A DNA stretch of 64,000 bases, taken from Polyangiaceae bacterium (lineage in GTDB: Bacteria > Myxococcota_A > Polyangia > Polyangiales > Polyangiaceae). Where the stretch lies: contig JAHBVX010000005.1 of assembly GCA_019637295.1 (NCBI GenBank), positions 310,001-374,000 on the forward strand, read 5' to 3'. Positions 1 to 10,512 of this stretch are shown one piece after another; position 1 is the first letter of the stretch, and each line of letters opens with the position of its first letter. Position numbers and translations under genes: made by a program. Under the pieces are notes generated by a model. That model did not search any database. It had not been told where the DNA came from and saw only the letters and a program-made list of their open reading frames with translations.

Positions 1-1080
1 CGCGGCGAGCTCGACACGTGCGAGCTTGGAGTTGAGCACACGCCACAGTTCCTCCTGCCGCCAGAGTGCAGCAGGCAGCTCGAGCGCGAACTTCAGCTCC
101 GGCGACGCGCCGCGCAGCTCCGCGATGGCTCGGTCGTAGTGGAGCGTCAGCGCGAGCCTCTGCGCGGCCTCCCCTCGCCCGCCGAGTCGCGCCGACAAGC
201 GCGCGCACACACCGCGCAGCACGAACCCCAGCGGTTCGATGCCGTCGATCGGCTCGTCCCACTCCACCCGCTCACTCGGAGTGACCGCCGGACGATAGGG
301 CGTGAGCGGCGTGTCGTCCCGCCCCACGCACAGATCGAGCACACTCGCCGCATACTCACCGAGCCGCGCCACCGTCTGCGCGCGAGGCAGCCGCGACACC
401 TCGGCGAGGGTGAGTACGCCGAGACGCGTGAAGTAGGTCAACAGCTCCGGCGGCAAGGGTAGCGCAGCGAGCGGCAGCTCGGTCGCGACCTCGGCGCTCT
501 GCTCGGGAGACACCACGACAGCGCCGCGCTCCGCCGCTAGCTGACGCTCTGGCGCGAGCCAGCGGGCCAGCGCCGCCGCCAGCTCGGGACCAGCCGCCAG
601 CGCGATGTTGGCCGAGTGGCCGAGCTGGCGCACGCGCCCGAGCAGCTCCAAGACCACCGTCGCCTCCCCACCCCACAGCTGAACCGAGCCGGTGACGTCC
701 ACCCACACCGTGTCGGGTGCGCGGAACGCCACCAGGGGGCCGAACCCGAGCGCGACGTCGGCGACCGCCGCGAGCGCCGTCTCTACCTCGCTCCGTCGCA
801 GCGCTCGCACGACGAGCTTGCTGCACAGCGCCTGCGCCTCCACGAGCGTCTGTCCGGGCGCGACGCCCTGTCGCCGCGCGAGGCGATTGACCTGCGCGAG
901 CACCGAGCTCGGCTGCAGCACGGGCTCGCTGCCGCCCGCGAGGTCCTCCGCGAGGACCACGCCGAGCGGGAGCTGTCGCGCACGCGGGGTTCGCGCCGTG
1001 GACAGACGCCGAACGGCGAGCTCGACCAAGAGCTCGGGCAGAACCAACGCGACCACGCGTCGTGGCGACAGGGCGCTCAC
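1..1080 (-). CDS. imuB: ImuB-like Y-family polymerase homologue (partial, 3' end outside window)
   Basis: The minus-strand frame starting with GTG at 1080 reads without a stop to the window edge (360 codons). It resembles the ImuB branch of Y-family polymerases. The N-terminus (ALVLPELLVE) lacks the Asp-containing metal-binding motif of active Pol IV/V, and a WVDVTGSVQLWGG stretch near residues 125-137 is typical of ImuB. ImuB proteins are regarded as catalytically dead scaffolds that link ImuA and DnaE2 to the beta clamp during SOS mutagenesis. The GTG overlaps the imuA stop by 4 bp (GTGA), so the two genes are translationally coupled. The C-terminus, where a clamp-binding motif would lie, is not in the window, nor is dnaE2. 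Confidence 0.85.
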   Translation of the reverse strand, partial: MSALSPRRVVALVLPELLVELAVRRLSTARTPRARQLPLGVVLAEDLAGGSEPVLQPSSVLAQVNRLARRQGVAPGQTLVEAQALCSKLVVRALRRSEVETALAAVADVALGFGPLVAFRAPDTVWVDVTGSVQLWGGEATVVLELLGRVRQLGHSANIALAAGPELAAALARWLAPERQLAAERGAVVVSPEQSAEVATELPLAALPLPPELLTYFTRLGVLTLAEVSRLPRAQTVARLGEYAASVLDLCVGRDDTPLTPYRPAVTPSERVEWDEPIDGIEPLGFVLRGVCARLSARLGGRGEAAQRLALTLHYDRAIAELRGASPELKFALELPAALWRQEELWRVLNSKLARVELAA

Positions 1081-1823
1081 GAGCCCACTCCTTCGTGCAG
1101 GGGCGCGCTGGGTACTTCACAGCCGCGCGCCTCCCGCGGCGAGACCGGGCGCAGGCTGACGGTGCGCGCGAGACCTACCCGACCGCGACGATCTTTGGCC
1201 ACGCGCACCCGGAGCAGCTCCGGCGCTGGACGCGACAGCTCGAGCCGCTGCGCCACCGGCAAGGGGACGGTGACTGCTCCCGACTCGGTGATGAACAGCA
1301 CGCTGAGCGCCGTGCCCTCCACCGCGAGGGCGAGCCGACGCACCAGCCGCGGCCACTGCTCGGTCCGCGCTTCGACGAAGCACCCCGGCACCCCGACGGC
1401 ATCCACGACGAGCACGGCGAACGCCCGCGACTCCGCGAGGCGAACGGCGACCCGCTGTAGCTGCTCTGCCCCGGGGCGGACCACGAGCAAGCGCTCGAGC
1501 GCGACGCCAGCTCGAACCACACCGGGCGCGTGAAGCGTGCGCGATGGATCGACGAACGCGCACCAGGCCAGCTCCCCACCGTGACGCAGAGCCTCTTGCT
1601 GGGCCGCGCGGCAGGCAGCGAGTGCCAGTGTAGTCCCGAACGCGGCGCCGCCCTGGACAGCGAGCTGGACCACCCCACCCCGCAAGAGCCCCCCACCCGG
1701 CAGCGCCGAGCCTACCTCCCCGAGCTCGATGGGCAGCACGAGCTGCGGCTCTTCCCCGAGGATCCCCACGCCGGGAGGGAGTCGGTCGAGCAGCTGGGCC
1801 GGCAGCGCCATGACACTGAACAT
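1077..1823 (-). CDS. imuA: ImuA-like RecA-fold mutasome protein
   Basis: The protein (248 aa from the ATG at 1823) looks like an ImuA/SulA-type RecA-like domain that has lost a clear Walker A motif. It has alternating hydrophobic strands (TTLALAAC, WCAFVDP, LLVVRPG, AVLVVDAVG) and the LPPGVGILGE opening of the family. ImuA works with ImuB and DnaE2 in error-prone translesion synthesis. An in-frame ATG at 1811 (MALPAQLL) is an equally good start, and an upstream extension to 1916 is low-complexity and unlikely to be coding. I found no convincing LexA box upstream. Coupling to imuB through a 4-bp overlap supports the assignment. Confidence 0.8.
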   Translation of the reverse strand: MFSVMALPAQLLDRLPPGVGILGEEPQLVLPIELGEVGSALPGGGLLRGGVVQLAVQGGAAFGTTLALAACRAAQQEALRHGGELAWCAFVDPSRTLHAPGVVRAGVALERLLVVRPGAEQLQRVAVRLAESRAFAVLVVDAVGVPGCFVEARTEQWPRLVRRLALAVEGTALSVLFITESGAVTVPLPVAQRLELSRPAPELLRVRVAKDRRGRVGLARTVSLRPVSPREARGCEVPSAPLHEGVGS

Positions 1824-1953
1824 ATCATCAGCTATGCTTCCCGCAAGCCCGCGACACCTCCCCCGGACATTGTTCGTCCCACCCGGCCTGCCCCGCGGCC
1901 GACGCGCGGATTTCACCGCCCTCGCCGCCGCCCGCGGCTATGCTCGCCGCTCG

Positions 1954-2514
1954 ATGCGCCGCTTGCTCTTGCTCTGCGCCGCTGCCACCCTCGTGGCCTG
2001 CGGGGCGCGCACGTTCGAGAGTCGCGCCACCACGCCCCCGCCGGAGGACGGCGCCGACGACGTCTCCGCCGCGGGCGGTGGCACTTGGTCCGAGTGCTAC
2101 GCGGGCTTCGCCCCGACCGGCAACGCGCGCTCGGATCTGGGACGCCTCACTCGCGCCTGCGGCCCGACCGGCGGGATGCGCGCCATCACGGCGGTGACCG
2201 AGGCCACCCAGCAAGAGAGCGATCCGGTCGACCGTTACACCTTCTTCGTGCCCAAGGCGGGCGCCTGCTATCGCGTGTACGCGGTGGGCGAGCGCACCGT
2301 CAGCGATCTCGATCTACTGGTGCGCGGCCCGACGGGCGAAGACGTAGCCGCCGATCTGACCAACGACCCCTTCCCCGTGTTGCCCCCGCGGGGTCCGTTG
2401 TGCTTCGAAGTGCCCGGCGTCTACATGCTCGAGGTCAGCGTGTTTCGTGGACAAGGCAAGTACGCCATCCAGGTCTGGGGCAACACGGACGGCCTCGGGC
2501 AAACCACGCCGTGA
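1954..2514 (+). CDS. Lipoprotein of unknown function
   Basis: This is a 186-aa protein with a short signal peptide (MRRLLLLCAAATLVAC) whose Cys16 fits a lipobox, so it should be lipid-anchored. The mature part has a low-complexity acidic linker. A beta-rich domain follows from about residue 90 (YTFFVPKAGACYRVYAV, DLDLLVRGPTGED, CFEVPGVYMLEVSVF), reminiscent of bacterial pre-peptidase C-terminal-like beta-sandwiches that bind surfaces or polysaccharide. That resemblance is by eye only. Its stop overlaps the GTG of the following glycosidase-like gene by 4 bp, so the two are probably co-expressed. Confidence 0.75.
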   Translation: MRRLLLLCAAATLVACGARTFESRATTPPPEDGADDVSAAGGGTWSECYAGFAPTGNARSDLGRLTRACGPTGGMRAITAVTEATQQESDPVDRYTFFVPKAGACYRVYAVGERTVSDLDLLVRGPTGEDVAADLTNDPFPVLPPRGPLCFEVPGVYMLEVSVFRGQGKYAIQVWGNTDGLGQTTP

Positions 2515-3878
2515 CGCGCTCGCGCCGCCGCTTCCTCGGCGATCTCACCCTGTCCGCGGGCGCGCTGTGCTGGCCCGCGTGCGTCGAGGCGCCCCCCGAG
2601 CCCCGGGCGCCGAAGTTTCACTGGGGCGTCGCCGTCGAGAACACCTGGATGGCGCAGAGCGATCCCGCCTACGACGGGGACCGGCGTTTGCTCGACGAGT
2701 ACGCGCTGACCGAGCACGACGAGCGCTTCGAAGACGATCTCGCGCTGGCGCGGGACCTGGGCGTGACCAGCGTGCGCACGAGCGTGCCCTGGTATCTGAG
2801 CGAGCCCAGCCCGGAGCAGTACGACTTCGACTGGTTCGATCGCGTGATCGATCACTGCCTGAAGCTCGACCTGGTGCCCATCGTCGATCTCATCCACTAC
2901 GGCACGCCAGCCTGGATGGAGACCGGGATCGGAGACGCGCGCTTCGAGGCGTCATTTGCAGCGTACGCGCGCAAGCTCGGCGGGCACTTTCGCGGCCGCG
3001 TGTCACACTTCACGCCGCACAACGAGCCGCAGCTGGCCGCGCTCTACGGCGGCGCGCTGGGGCTGTTCCCTCCCTACGGCCAGACCGTGCAGCGCTGGGC
3101 AGAGCTCGGCGTACGCATCGCCCGGGCCATGGTGCTCGCGACCGAGACGCTACGCGACGAGGTCCCCAAAGCTCGCATCTTCTCCGCCGAGCTCATTCAC
3201 TGGCCCGCGGCCGAGGCGCTGTTCGGCACGCTGCCCGAGGAGCCCGAAGCGCGGGACGCTCTCGTGCTCTCGACCGGCAGTTTCCCGGCGTCCCTCGCCT
3301 ACGGACGCATCGTCGCCACCCACCCGCTCGTCGACCGTTTGGCGTCGCTCGGCGTCCCGTCGAGCGAGCTCGAGTGGTTCACGGAGCGAGCCGCTCCACC
3401 CGACGTGCTCGGCTACAATCACTATCCGGACCTCGTGGACTTCGCCGCCGATGGCGATTTCACCCGGGGCGGCAGCCTGCCCCTCCACGAAGCCGCGCGG
3501 CAGGCCGCGGACAAGGTGGAGCAGGCGCTGCGCCGAGTGGCGCGCTACTTCGGACAGCCCGTGTGGCTCAGCGAGACCAGCGCGGGGCTCGCGGGCGAGG
3601 CGCGCGCGGCCTACGCCCACGCGCTCGGGGAGATGACCGATCGCCTGCTCGCCGACGGCGTGCCCCTCGTCGGCCTGCACTGGTGGCCACTGCTCACTGC
3701 CGCGCAGTGGCGCTACCGAGATGAGCCGAGTACGCCCCTCGACGCGTTCCTCGTCCCGGGCGGCTGGAACAACGGCCTGTTCGACCTGGTTCGTGACGGC
3801 GGCGGGGGCCTCGAGCGCGTGGCCACCGCGGCGGCGGAGGCCTTCGCCACGATGGTCCGCGAGAGGACCAGAGCGTAG
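2511..3878 (+). CDS. Glycoside hydrolase family 1-like Tat lipoprotein
   Basis: The product is 455 aa from a GTG that overlaps the previous stop. The N-terminus has a twin-arginine motif (SRRRFLGDL) followed by a hydrophobic stretch and a Cys in ALCWPAC, so it may be a Tat-exported lipoprotein. The body follows a GH1-like TIM barrel: FHWGVAVENTWM near the start, SVRTSVPWY, a HNEP motif matching the GH1 acid/base (NEP) site, VLGYNHYPD, and VWLSETSAG where the nucleophile Glu would lie. The usual ITENG nucleophile context is changed, so the substrate cannot be predicted. An endpoint near HWWPLLTAAQWRY fits a clan-A barrel. Confidence 0.7.
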   Translation: MTRSRRRFLGDLTLSAGALCWPACVEAPPEPRAPKFHWGVAVENTWMAQSDPAYDGDRRLLDEYALTEHDERFEDDLALARDLGVTSVRTSVPWYLSEPSPEQYDFDWFDRVIDHCLKLDLVPIVDLIHYGTPAWMETGIGDARFEASFAAYARKLGGHFRGRVSHFTPHNEPQLAALYGGALGLFPPYGQTVQRWAELGVRIARAMVLATETLRDEVPKARIFSAELIHWPAAEALFGTLPEEPEARDALVLSTGSFPASLAYGRIVATHPLVDRLASLGVPSSELEWFTERAAPPDVLGYNHYPDLVDFAADGDFTRGGSLPLHEAARQAADKVEQALRRVARYFGQPVWLSETSAGLAGEARAAYAHALGEMTDRLLADGVPLVGLHWWPLLTAAQWRYRDEPSTPLDAFLVPGGWNNGLFDLVRDGGGGLERVATAAAEAFATMVRERTRA

Positions 3879-3925
3879 ACCCGACTGGCCGCGTGGGCTC
3901 GGTCGCGCTATGTACCTCCACGATC

Positions 3926-4759
3926 ATGAGCGAATCGGCACCGGACAAACTCGACCGCCTCGCCGCGCTGCTGCGCGACATGGGCTCGGTGCTCGTGTGC
4001 TACTCCGGGGGCATCGACAGCGCGCTGGTGCTCGCGGTGGCGACCCGGGAGCTCGGTCACCGGGCCATCGGCATGACCGCCGTGAGCCCGAGCCTGCCTG
4101 CCAGCGAGAAGGACGACGCGGCGCGCATAGCCCGCGCCATCGGCGCCGACCATCGCTTCGTGAACTCCAACGAGATCGCGCGTCCGGGCTACGTGGCCAA
4201 CGCGCCGGATCGCTGCTTTCACTGCAAGACCGAGCTGTACGACATCGCCAAGGCCAAGCAGGCCGAGTGGGACTTGGCGTTCGTCCTCAACGGAACCAAC
4301 GCCGATGACCTCGGGGACTACCGGCCCGGGCTCGACGCAGCGGACAACGCTCGGGTGCGCAGCCCGCTGCTCGAGGTCGGCATGTCGAAGCAGGACGTCC
4401 GCGACGCCGCCCGCATCCTCGGCATGGAAGTGTGGGACAAGCCCGCGAGCGCCTGCTTGTCCAGCCGCATCCCCTACGGTCAAAGCGTCACCCCCGAGCG
4501 TCTCGCACAGGTGGGCGGTCTCGAAGCCGAGCTGAAGTCGCTCGGCTTCCGCCAGATCCGCGCGCGCTGGCACGACACCATCGCGCGCATCGAGATCGAT
4601 CTCGCGGAGTTGCCCCAGCTGCTCGCCCCCGGCGTACGCGATCAGGTCGTCGCCGCGGGCAAACGACATGGCTTTCGCTACGTGACGGTGGATCTCGGCG
4701 GCTATCGCACCGGCTCCCACAACGAAGTGCTGGTGGGCAGGGCGCTGCGCTTGGTGTGA
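3926..4759 (+). CDS. larE: LarE-type ATP-dependent sacrificial sulfur transferase
   Basis: This 277-aa PP-loop protein has SGGIDS at residues 27-32 and the conserved PASACLSSRIPYG segment with Cys177, matching the sacrificial cysteine of Lactobacillus LarE. LarE adenylates and then donates sulfur to the pyridinium dicarboxylate precursor of the nickel-pincer nucleotide cofactor of lactate racemase. The RCFHCKTELY segment around residue 100 is also typical of the family. The ATG at 3926 was preferred over an 11-codon upstream extension because family members begin shortly before the PP-loop. No larA, larB or larC lies in the window, so the cofactor's client enzyme is unknown. Confidence 0.88.
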   Translation: MSESAPDKLDRLAALLRDMGSVLVCYSGGIDSALVLAVATRELGHRAIGMTAVSPSLPASEKDDAARIARAIGADHRFVNSNEIARPGYVANAPDRCFHCKTELYDIAKAKQAEWDLAFVLNGTNADDLGDYRPGLDAADNARVRSPLLEVGMSKQDVRDAARILGMEVWDKPASACLSSRIPYGQSVTPERLAQVGGLEAELKSLGFRQIRARWHDTIARIEIDLAELPQLLAPGVRDQVVAAGKRHGFRYVTVDLGGYRTGSHNEVLVGRALRLV

Positions 4760-4788
4760 GCTCGAGAGCCGCCGACCGCTCGAGCCCG

Positions 4789-5220
4789 TTAGCCGAACAC
4801 GCGCTTGAGCCAGCCCGACAGGCCGGCGCTCGATAGCGCGCGCAGCTCACCCGCGTCCAGGAAGATCCCGCCGCAGCTCGAGCACTGCTCGTAATGGACG
4901 TCAGGTCGCTCCGCGTCCACGCGCTGCACCATGCGACTGTCGCAGCGCGGGCAGTCGATGGCACGCAAGGCATCGAGGCGTGCGCCGACCGCGGGATCCC
5001 CCGTGTCCGCTGCTTCAGCGCCGGGGAGCGCGCGGACGACGTCGAGCTCGTCGGCGTCGAACCACATGCCGCCACAACCCGTACAGCGGTCCACCACCCA
5101 CTCGAGGATGCCCACCCGCTCGAGGGGCTCGATACACTTGGGGCAGCGCAGGGGCTCGATCACGTTCGCCAGCTCTCGCGGAAACGCCGCGAGCGTCACC
5201 TGGACAACTCGCGGCGTCAC
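4789..5220 (-). CDS. Zinc-ribbon (TFIIB-type) protein
   Basis: This 143-aa protein carries two copies of the zf-TFIIB motif. The first is CPKC near residue 25 followed by CTGCGGMWFDADEL; the second is CPRC followed by CSSCGGIFLDAGEL. Each probably binds one zinc ion. The GTG at 5220 was chosen because it has a GAGGA Shine-Dalgarno 8 nt upstream and lies 19 bp after the pnp stop. A longer reading frame reaching 5397 would run backwards through the pnp tail as poly-alanine and is rejected. Function is unknown; position suggests co-transcription with pnp. Confidence 0.8.
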   Translation of the reverse strand: MTPRVVQVTLAAFPRELANVIEPLRCPKCIEPLERVGILEWVVDRCTGCGGMWFDADELDVVRALPGAEAADTGDPAVGARLDALRAIDCPRCDSRMVQRVDAERPDVHYEQCSSCGGIFLDAGELRALSSAGLSGWLKRVFG

Positions 5221-5239
5221 GCGACATTCCTCGAGACCG

Positions 5240-7492
<2,253 letters not shown>

Positions 7493-7679
7493 GATGTTTG
7501 GCGCCCCCTTCGGACGCTGGGCCGCTGCGTGCGGCTGGACGCCGCCGTCGAGCGCGCCTCACATCTTCAGCCTCGGGTCCTACCCATCAGCGGGCGCTGG
7601 TGGGCACGATGCGAAGTTGAAGCGACGAGACGCCTCGCGGTCGGGATGGTTGGGTACGAACCGACTCGCTAGCCTGCGC

Positions 7680-7949
7680 TCACTTGCGCAGGCTCAGCGA
7701 AGCGACGATGCTGCGGTAGCGCTCCACGTCCTTGCGCTTGAGGTAGTCGAGCAACCGGCGGCGCTGGCCGACGAGCTTGAGCAGACCGCGACGCGAGTGG
7801 TGGTCCTTCTTGTGGGTCCGAAAGTGACCGGTGAGGTACTCGATCCGCTGGCTGAGCAGCGCGACCTGGACCTCCGGTGAGCCGGTGTCGGAGTCGTGGA
7901 GGCGATGATTGGTGATGACGCTCTGCTTGGCGCCCGGGAGAAGGGGCAT
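7680..7949 (-). CDS. rpsO: 30S ribosomal protein uS15
   Basis: The 89-aa product has the normal length and the family signatures: [38 protein letters not shown] and the [14 protein letters not shown]-terminal helix. It binds 16S rRNA in the platform of the 30S subunit. It is the first gene before pnp and has a good sigma70-like promoter 35-62 bp upstream of its ATG. Confidence 0.98.
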   Translation of the reverse strand: MPLLPGAKQSVITNHRLHDSDTGSPEVQVALLSQRIEYLTGHFRTHKKDHHSRRGLLKLVGQRRRLLDYLKRKDVERYRSIVASLSLRK

Positions 7950-7983
7950 GGTGTCTTACGCTTTCCTGGTTTCGAGGCGCGGG

Positions 7984-8011
7984 AGTATACCGACCCCGGC
8001 TGGCCGGTCAA
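7984..8011 (-). promoter_or_regulatory. sigma70-type promoter of rpsO-pnp
   Basis: On the minus strand, TTGACC (8006-8011) is followed after 16 bp by TATACT (7984-7989), close to the TTGACA/TATAAT consensus. A start site about 7 bp beyond would leave a leader of roughly 25-30 nt before the rpsO ATG at 7949. It stands out against very GC-rich surroundings. Confidence 0.75.
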
Positions 8012-8140
8012 CCGCGGCCGACGCCCCGCTGTCGGTCTCGACGCCCCAGGCCTGCAGCGAGACCGCCGGAGGGTGCGACGCCACGAGTCGCGCCGGACCT
8101 GGCGCTTCCTTTCTCCCGTCGCTTCGGTCAACCTGCGGCC

Positions 8141-8704
8141 ATGGCGGCGCACAGGGCAGCGAGCGGCGGGGTGGTGCTGGGTTTCATGCTTCTGGGTTGT
8201 GGCGGCGCGGGCACGCCGCCCGCTCGCCAGCCCCCGTCACCCACCGAGATCACCGCGCCGACGCCCGCCCCGGGCGAGAGCGAGGCAGCGGTCGGCGACG
8301 CCCCGGTCGCTGAGTCCACCGATCCCCCGGGCCCCCCGGGCGGGGAGCCGAGCGCGGCGGACTGCACGCGCCCGGAGTCCTTCGGGCCGGTGCTGATGAG
8401 CCCCGAGCGCCACGCCCACCGCAACGGCGTGCGCGCGCGACAGTTCGCGGATGCTCCGACGACCAAGGACAACCCCCTCGAGGAGTGCGGCCTGCAGCGG
8501 AGCCTGCAGCGGCTGCTCCAGATGACGTGCAGCGACGGCACCAACCCCTTCCCGTCGGCTCAGGCTGCGCACCGCTCGCGGGTCGGCAACCTCGGTCCCG
8601 GCGGGCGCTGCGGCAGCATCATCGATCTGTATCGCGTCCCCTGCCCCGAGCGCGAGTACGACATCCACATGGACATGTACGTCTGCGCGGCGGAGGGGGC
8701 GTAG
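8141..8704 (+). CDS. Small lipoprotein of unknown function
   Basis: A 187-aa protein with a signal sequence ending in a lipobox (FMLLGC, Cys20), then a Pro/Thr/Glu-rich linker to about residue 75. The C-terminal half contains six cysteines (for example CTRPESFG, EECGLQRS, MTCSDGTNP, GGRCGS, VPCPERE, VCAAEGA), which suggests a disulfide-stabilised periplasmic or surface domain. I recognise no family. It converges with the outer-membrane gene, whose stop is 8 bp away. Confidence 0.65.
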   Translation: MAAHRAASGGVVLGFMLLGCGGAGTPPARQPPSPTEITAPTPAPGESEAAVGDAPVAESTDPPGPPGGEPSAADCTRPESFGPVLMSPERHAHRNGVRARQFADAPTTKDNPLEECGLQRSLQRLLQMTCSDGTNPFPSAQAAHRSRVGNLGPGGRCGSIIDLYRVPCPEREYDIHMDMYVCAAEGA

Positions 8705-8712
8705 GGGTCAGC

Positions 8713-10512
8713 TCAGAAGCGCGCTTGCATGGCCAGGCCGTAGCCCACGAAATTCGGCGAGATGAAGCGGCGCAAGAGCACGGTGCCGGACGGGTCGAGC
8801 TCCAGCCTCGTGGCGTTGTTGTCGCGCCGGTACTGCAGCCAGGTCACGGCGCTCATCATCGGCGACAGATCCCACTTCAGGCTCGCCCGCGCCTGAAGGA
8901 TCGGCACCCGCTGCTCGCCCACGGGCAAGAACGCCAGGTTGCCCTGCTCACGCACCACGATGGTGCGAGAAGTGTCTTGGCCGAACAGGTCCACGGACTC
9001 GCTGCGGAACGTGGCGGGCATCTGCAGGCCGGCGCCGAAGCCGGGGGTGAGGCGCGCGCTGTCGATGAAGTAGTCCGTGCTCACGGCGAAGAACGTCTCG
9101 TCCTCCGTCTTGGCCTGATCCGGGATGGTCTGAAACGGTATGAAGCTCGGCTGGTTGCGCAGCACGTAGGGCAAGTCGCGATAGATCGCCGACACGCTCG
9201 TGCGCAAGAAGCCGTACTTCAGGTTGGCCTGCAGCGCTGCGGCGCGAGCCAACTGGATGTCCGTCGCGCCCGGACGATCGAAGTCCTTGAGGTTCTGGTG
9301 CAGCTGCGAGCCTTCCGCCGCGATGGCCCAGGCGAACTTGCCGGCCTCGTACTGCTCCGGCCGGAACAGCTCCGTCGGCGCGTTCGGATCGTTTCGGTAC
9401 AGGGCGAAGTCTGCGGAGCGCGGCACCGGCATGCCATCGTGCAGCACGACTCGCCCGGAGAAGCCGAAGGTGTACACCCGTTCGCCGAGCACGTCCGGCT
9501 CCTCGAAGCGGCCCTGCTGAAAGTAGCCGGCTCCCCCGTCGAGGCGGAAGCCATCGGTCACGTCGAAGCCGAGCCCGCCCAGGAAGCCGTAGTTCGTCTC
9601 GGCGACGCGCACCGTGTCGGTGGTCGCACCCTCGCCGCTGCCGCTCTCCACGATGCGCCGCTGCACCTCCACGATGCTAGCGGTCTTGAAGCCGCCGAAC
9701 GCATAGAACCCCTTGCCGTCGTACTGCAGCTTGGCGCCCGGCGCGCTGCCCTGCAGGCGCGGGAAGATCGATTGGTTGATGCGCGCGTTCGTACCACCCC
9801 AGGAGATGTCGTACAGGTAGCCGAGTCGGAAGCGATCCGTGTCGATCGGGTACAGCACGAGGGAAGCGCCTTCGGCCTTCTGCTCGTCGCCGCCAGTCTT
9901 GTAGAAGACCCGCAGGTAGCTGCCCGCGTCTTCGAGCACACTGTTGACGTTGTTCGACTGACTGGCCAGGCTCGTCATGTTGACGCGCATGACCAGGGCC
10001 GCGTCCGTCTCCAGGTTCTCGATGTAGCCCGGCATCTTGCCGTACAAGACCAGGTGCGACACGTTCTCGCGACCCGAGAAGCGTGAGTTGAGGTTATCGA
10101 AGAACAGCCGGTACTGCGGGCGATCGCCGATGCTGAAGTTGGGCGAGAGCGGGATGGCCTCGCCGGTGGGGTGCAGAAAGTCGTCGTCGCCCAGCGTCCA
10201 GGTCAAGCGCGTATCGACGAAATCCGAGTGAGCCCGGACCGCCCCCGGCTGGGTCGGGGTCGCTTGGCGCTTCTGGACGGACACGTCACCCTCGGGGCTG
10301 CGTGCCGCTAGGGAGTGCGACGCCTCCGGCCCCTTGACCTCGGCCTCCGGCGGCCTCGGCTTGGCCGGCTCCGGCGGGAGCTCCGGCGCTGCCTCGGGCG
10401 GCGAAGGCGCGTCTTCGTCCGCGTCCTGGGCGAACGCCGCCGTCGGTGCGCACAGCGCGCCGAGCGCGAGGACCTTGCCCAGCGCTCTAATTCGAACCTT
10501 CGTTCGGGTCAT
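8713..10512 (-). CDS. Putative outer-membrane beta-barrel protein
   Basis: The 599-aa product begins with a signal peptide ending near TAAFAQ, followed by a Pro/Glu-rich periplasmic linker (about 30-90). The rest has alternating beta-strand patterns with aromatic ends and finishes in QARF, a terminal Phe typical of BAM substrates. An AGGAG sequence just upstream supports ATG at 10512, which puts the start 26 bp inside the end of the preceding lipoprotein gene. It is the last gene of a tightly overlapping operon with an OB-fold-like lipoprotein and a 5'-nucleotidase lipoprotein. No specific family was recognised; a channel or surface anchor for the upstream products is an inference. Confidence 0.7.
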   Translation of the reverse strand: MTRTKVRIRALGKVLALGALCAPTAAFAQDADEDAPSPPEAAPELPPEPAKPRPPEAEVKGPEASHSLAARSPEGDVSVQKRQATPTQPGAVRAHSDFVDTRLTWTLGDDDFLHPTGEAIPLSPNFSIGDRPQYRLFFDNLNSRFSGRENVSHLVLYGKMPGYIENLETDAALVMRVNMTSLASQSNNVNSVLEDAGSYLRVFYKTGGDEQKAEGASLVLYPIDTDRFRLGYLYDISWGGTNARINQSIFPRLQGSAPGAKLQYDGKGFYAFGGFKTASIVEVQRRIVESGSGEGATTDTVRVAETNYGFLGGLGFDVTDGFRLDGGAGYFQQGRFEEPDVLGERVYTFGFSGRVVLHDGMPVPRSADFALYRNDPNAPTELFRPEQYEAGKFAWAIAAEGSQLHQNLKDFDRPGATDIQLARAAALQANLKYGFLRTSVSAIYRDLPYVLRNQPSFIPFQTIPDQAKTEDETFFAVSTDYFIDSARLTPGFGAGLQMPATFRSESVDLFGQDTSRTIVVREQGNLAFLPVGEQRVPILQARASLKWDLSPMMSAVTWLQYRRDNNATRLELDPSGTVLLRRFISPNFVGYGLAMQARF

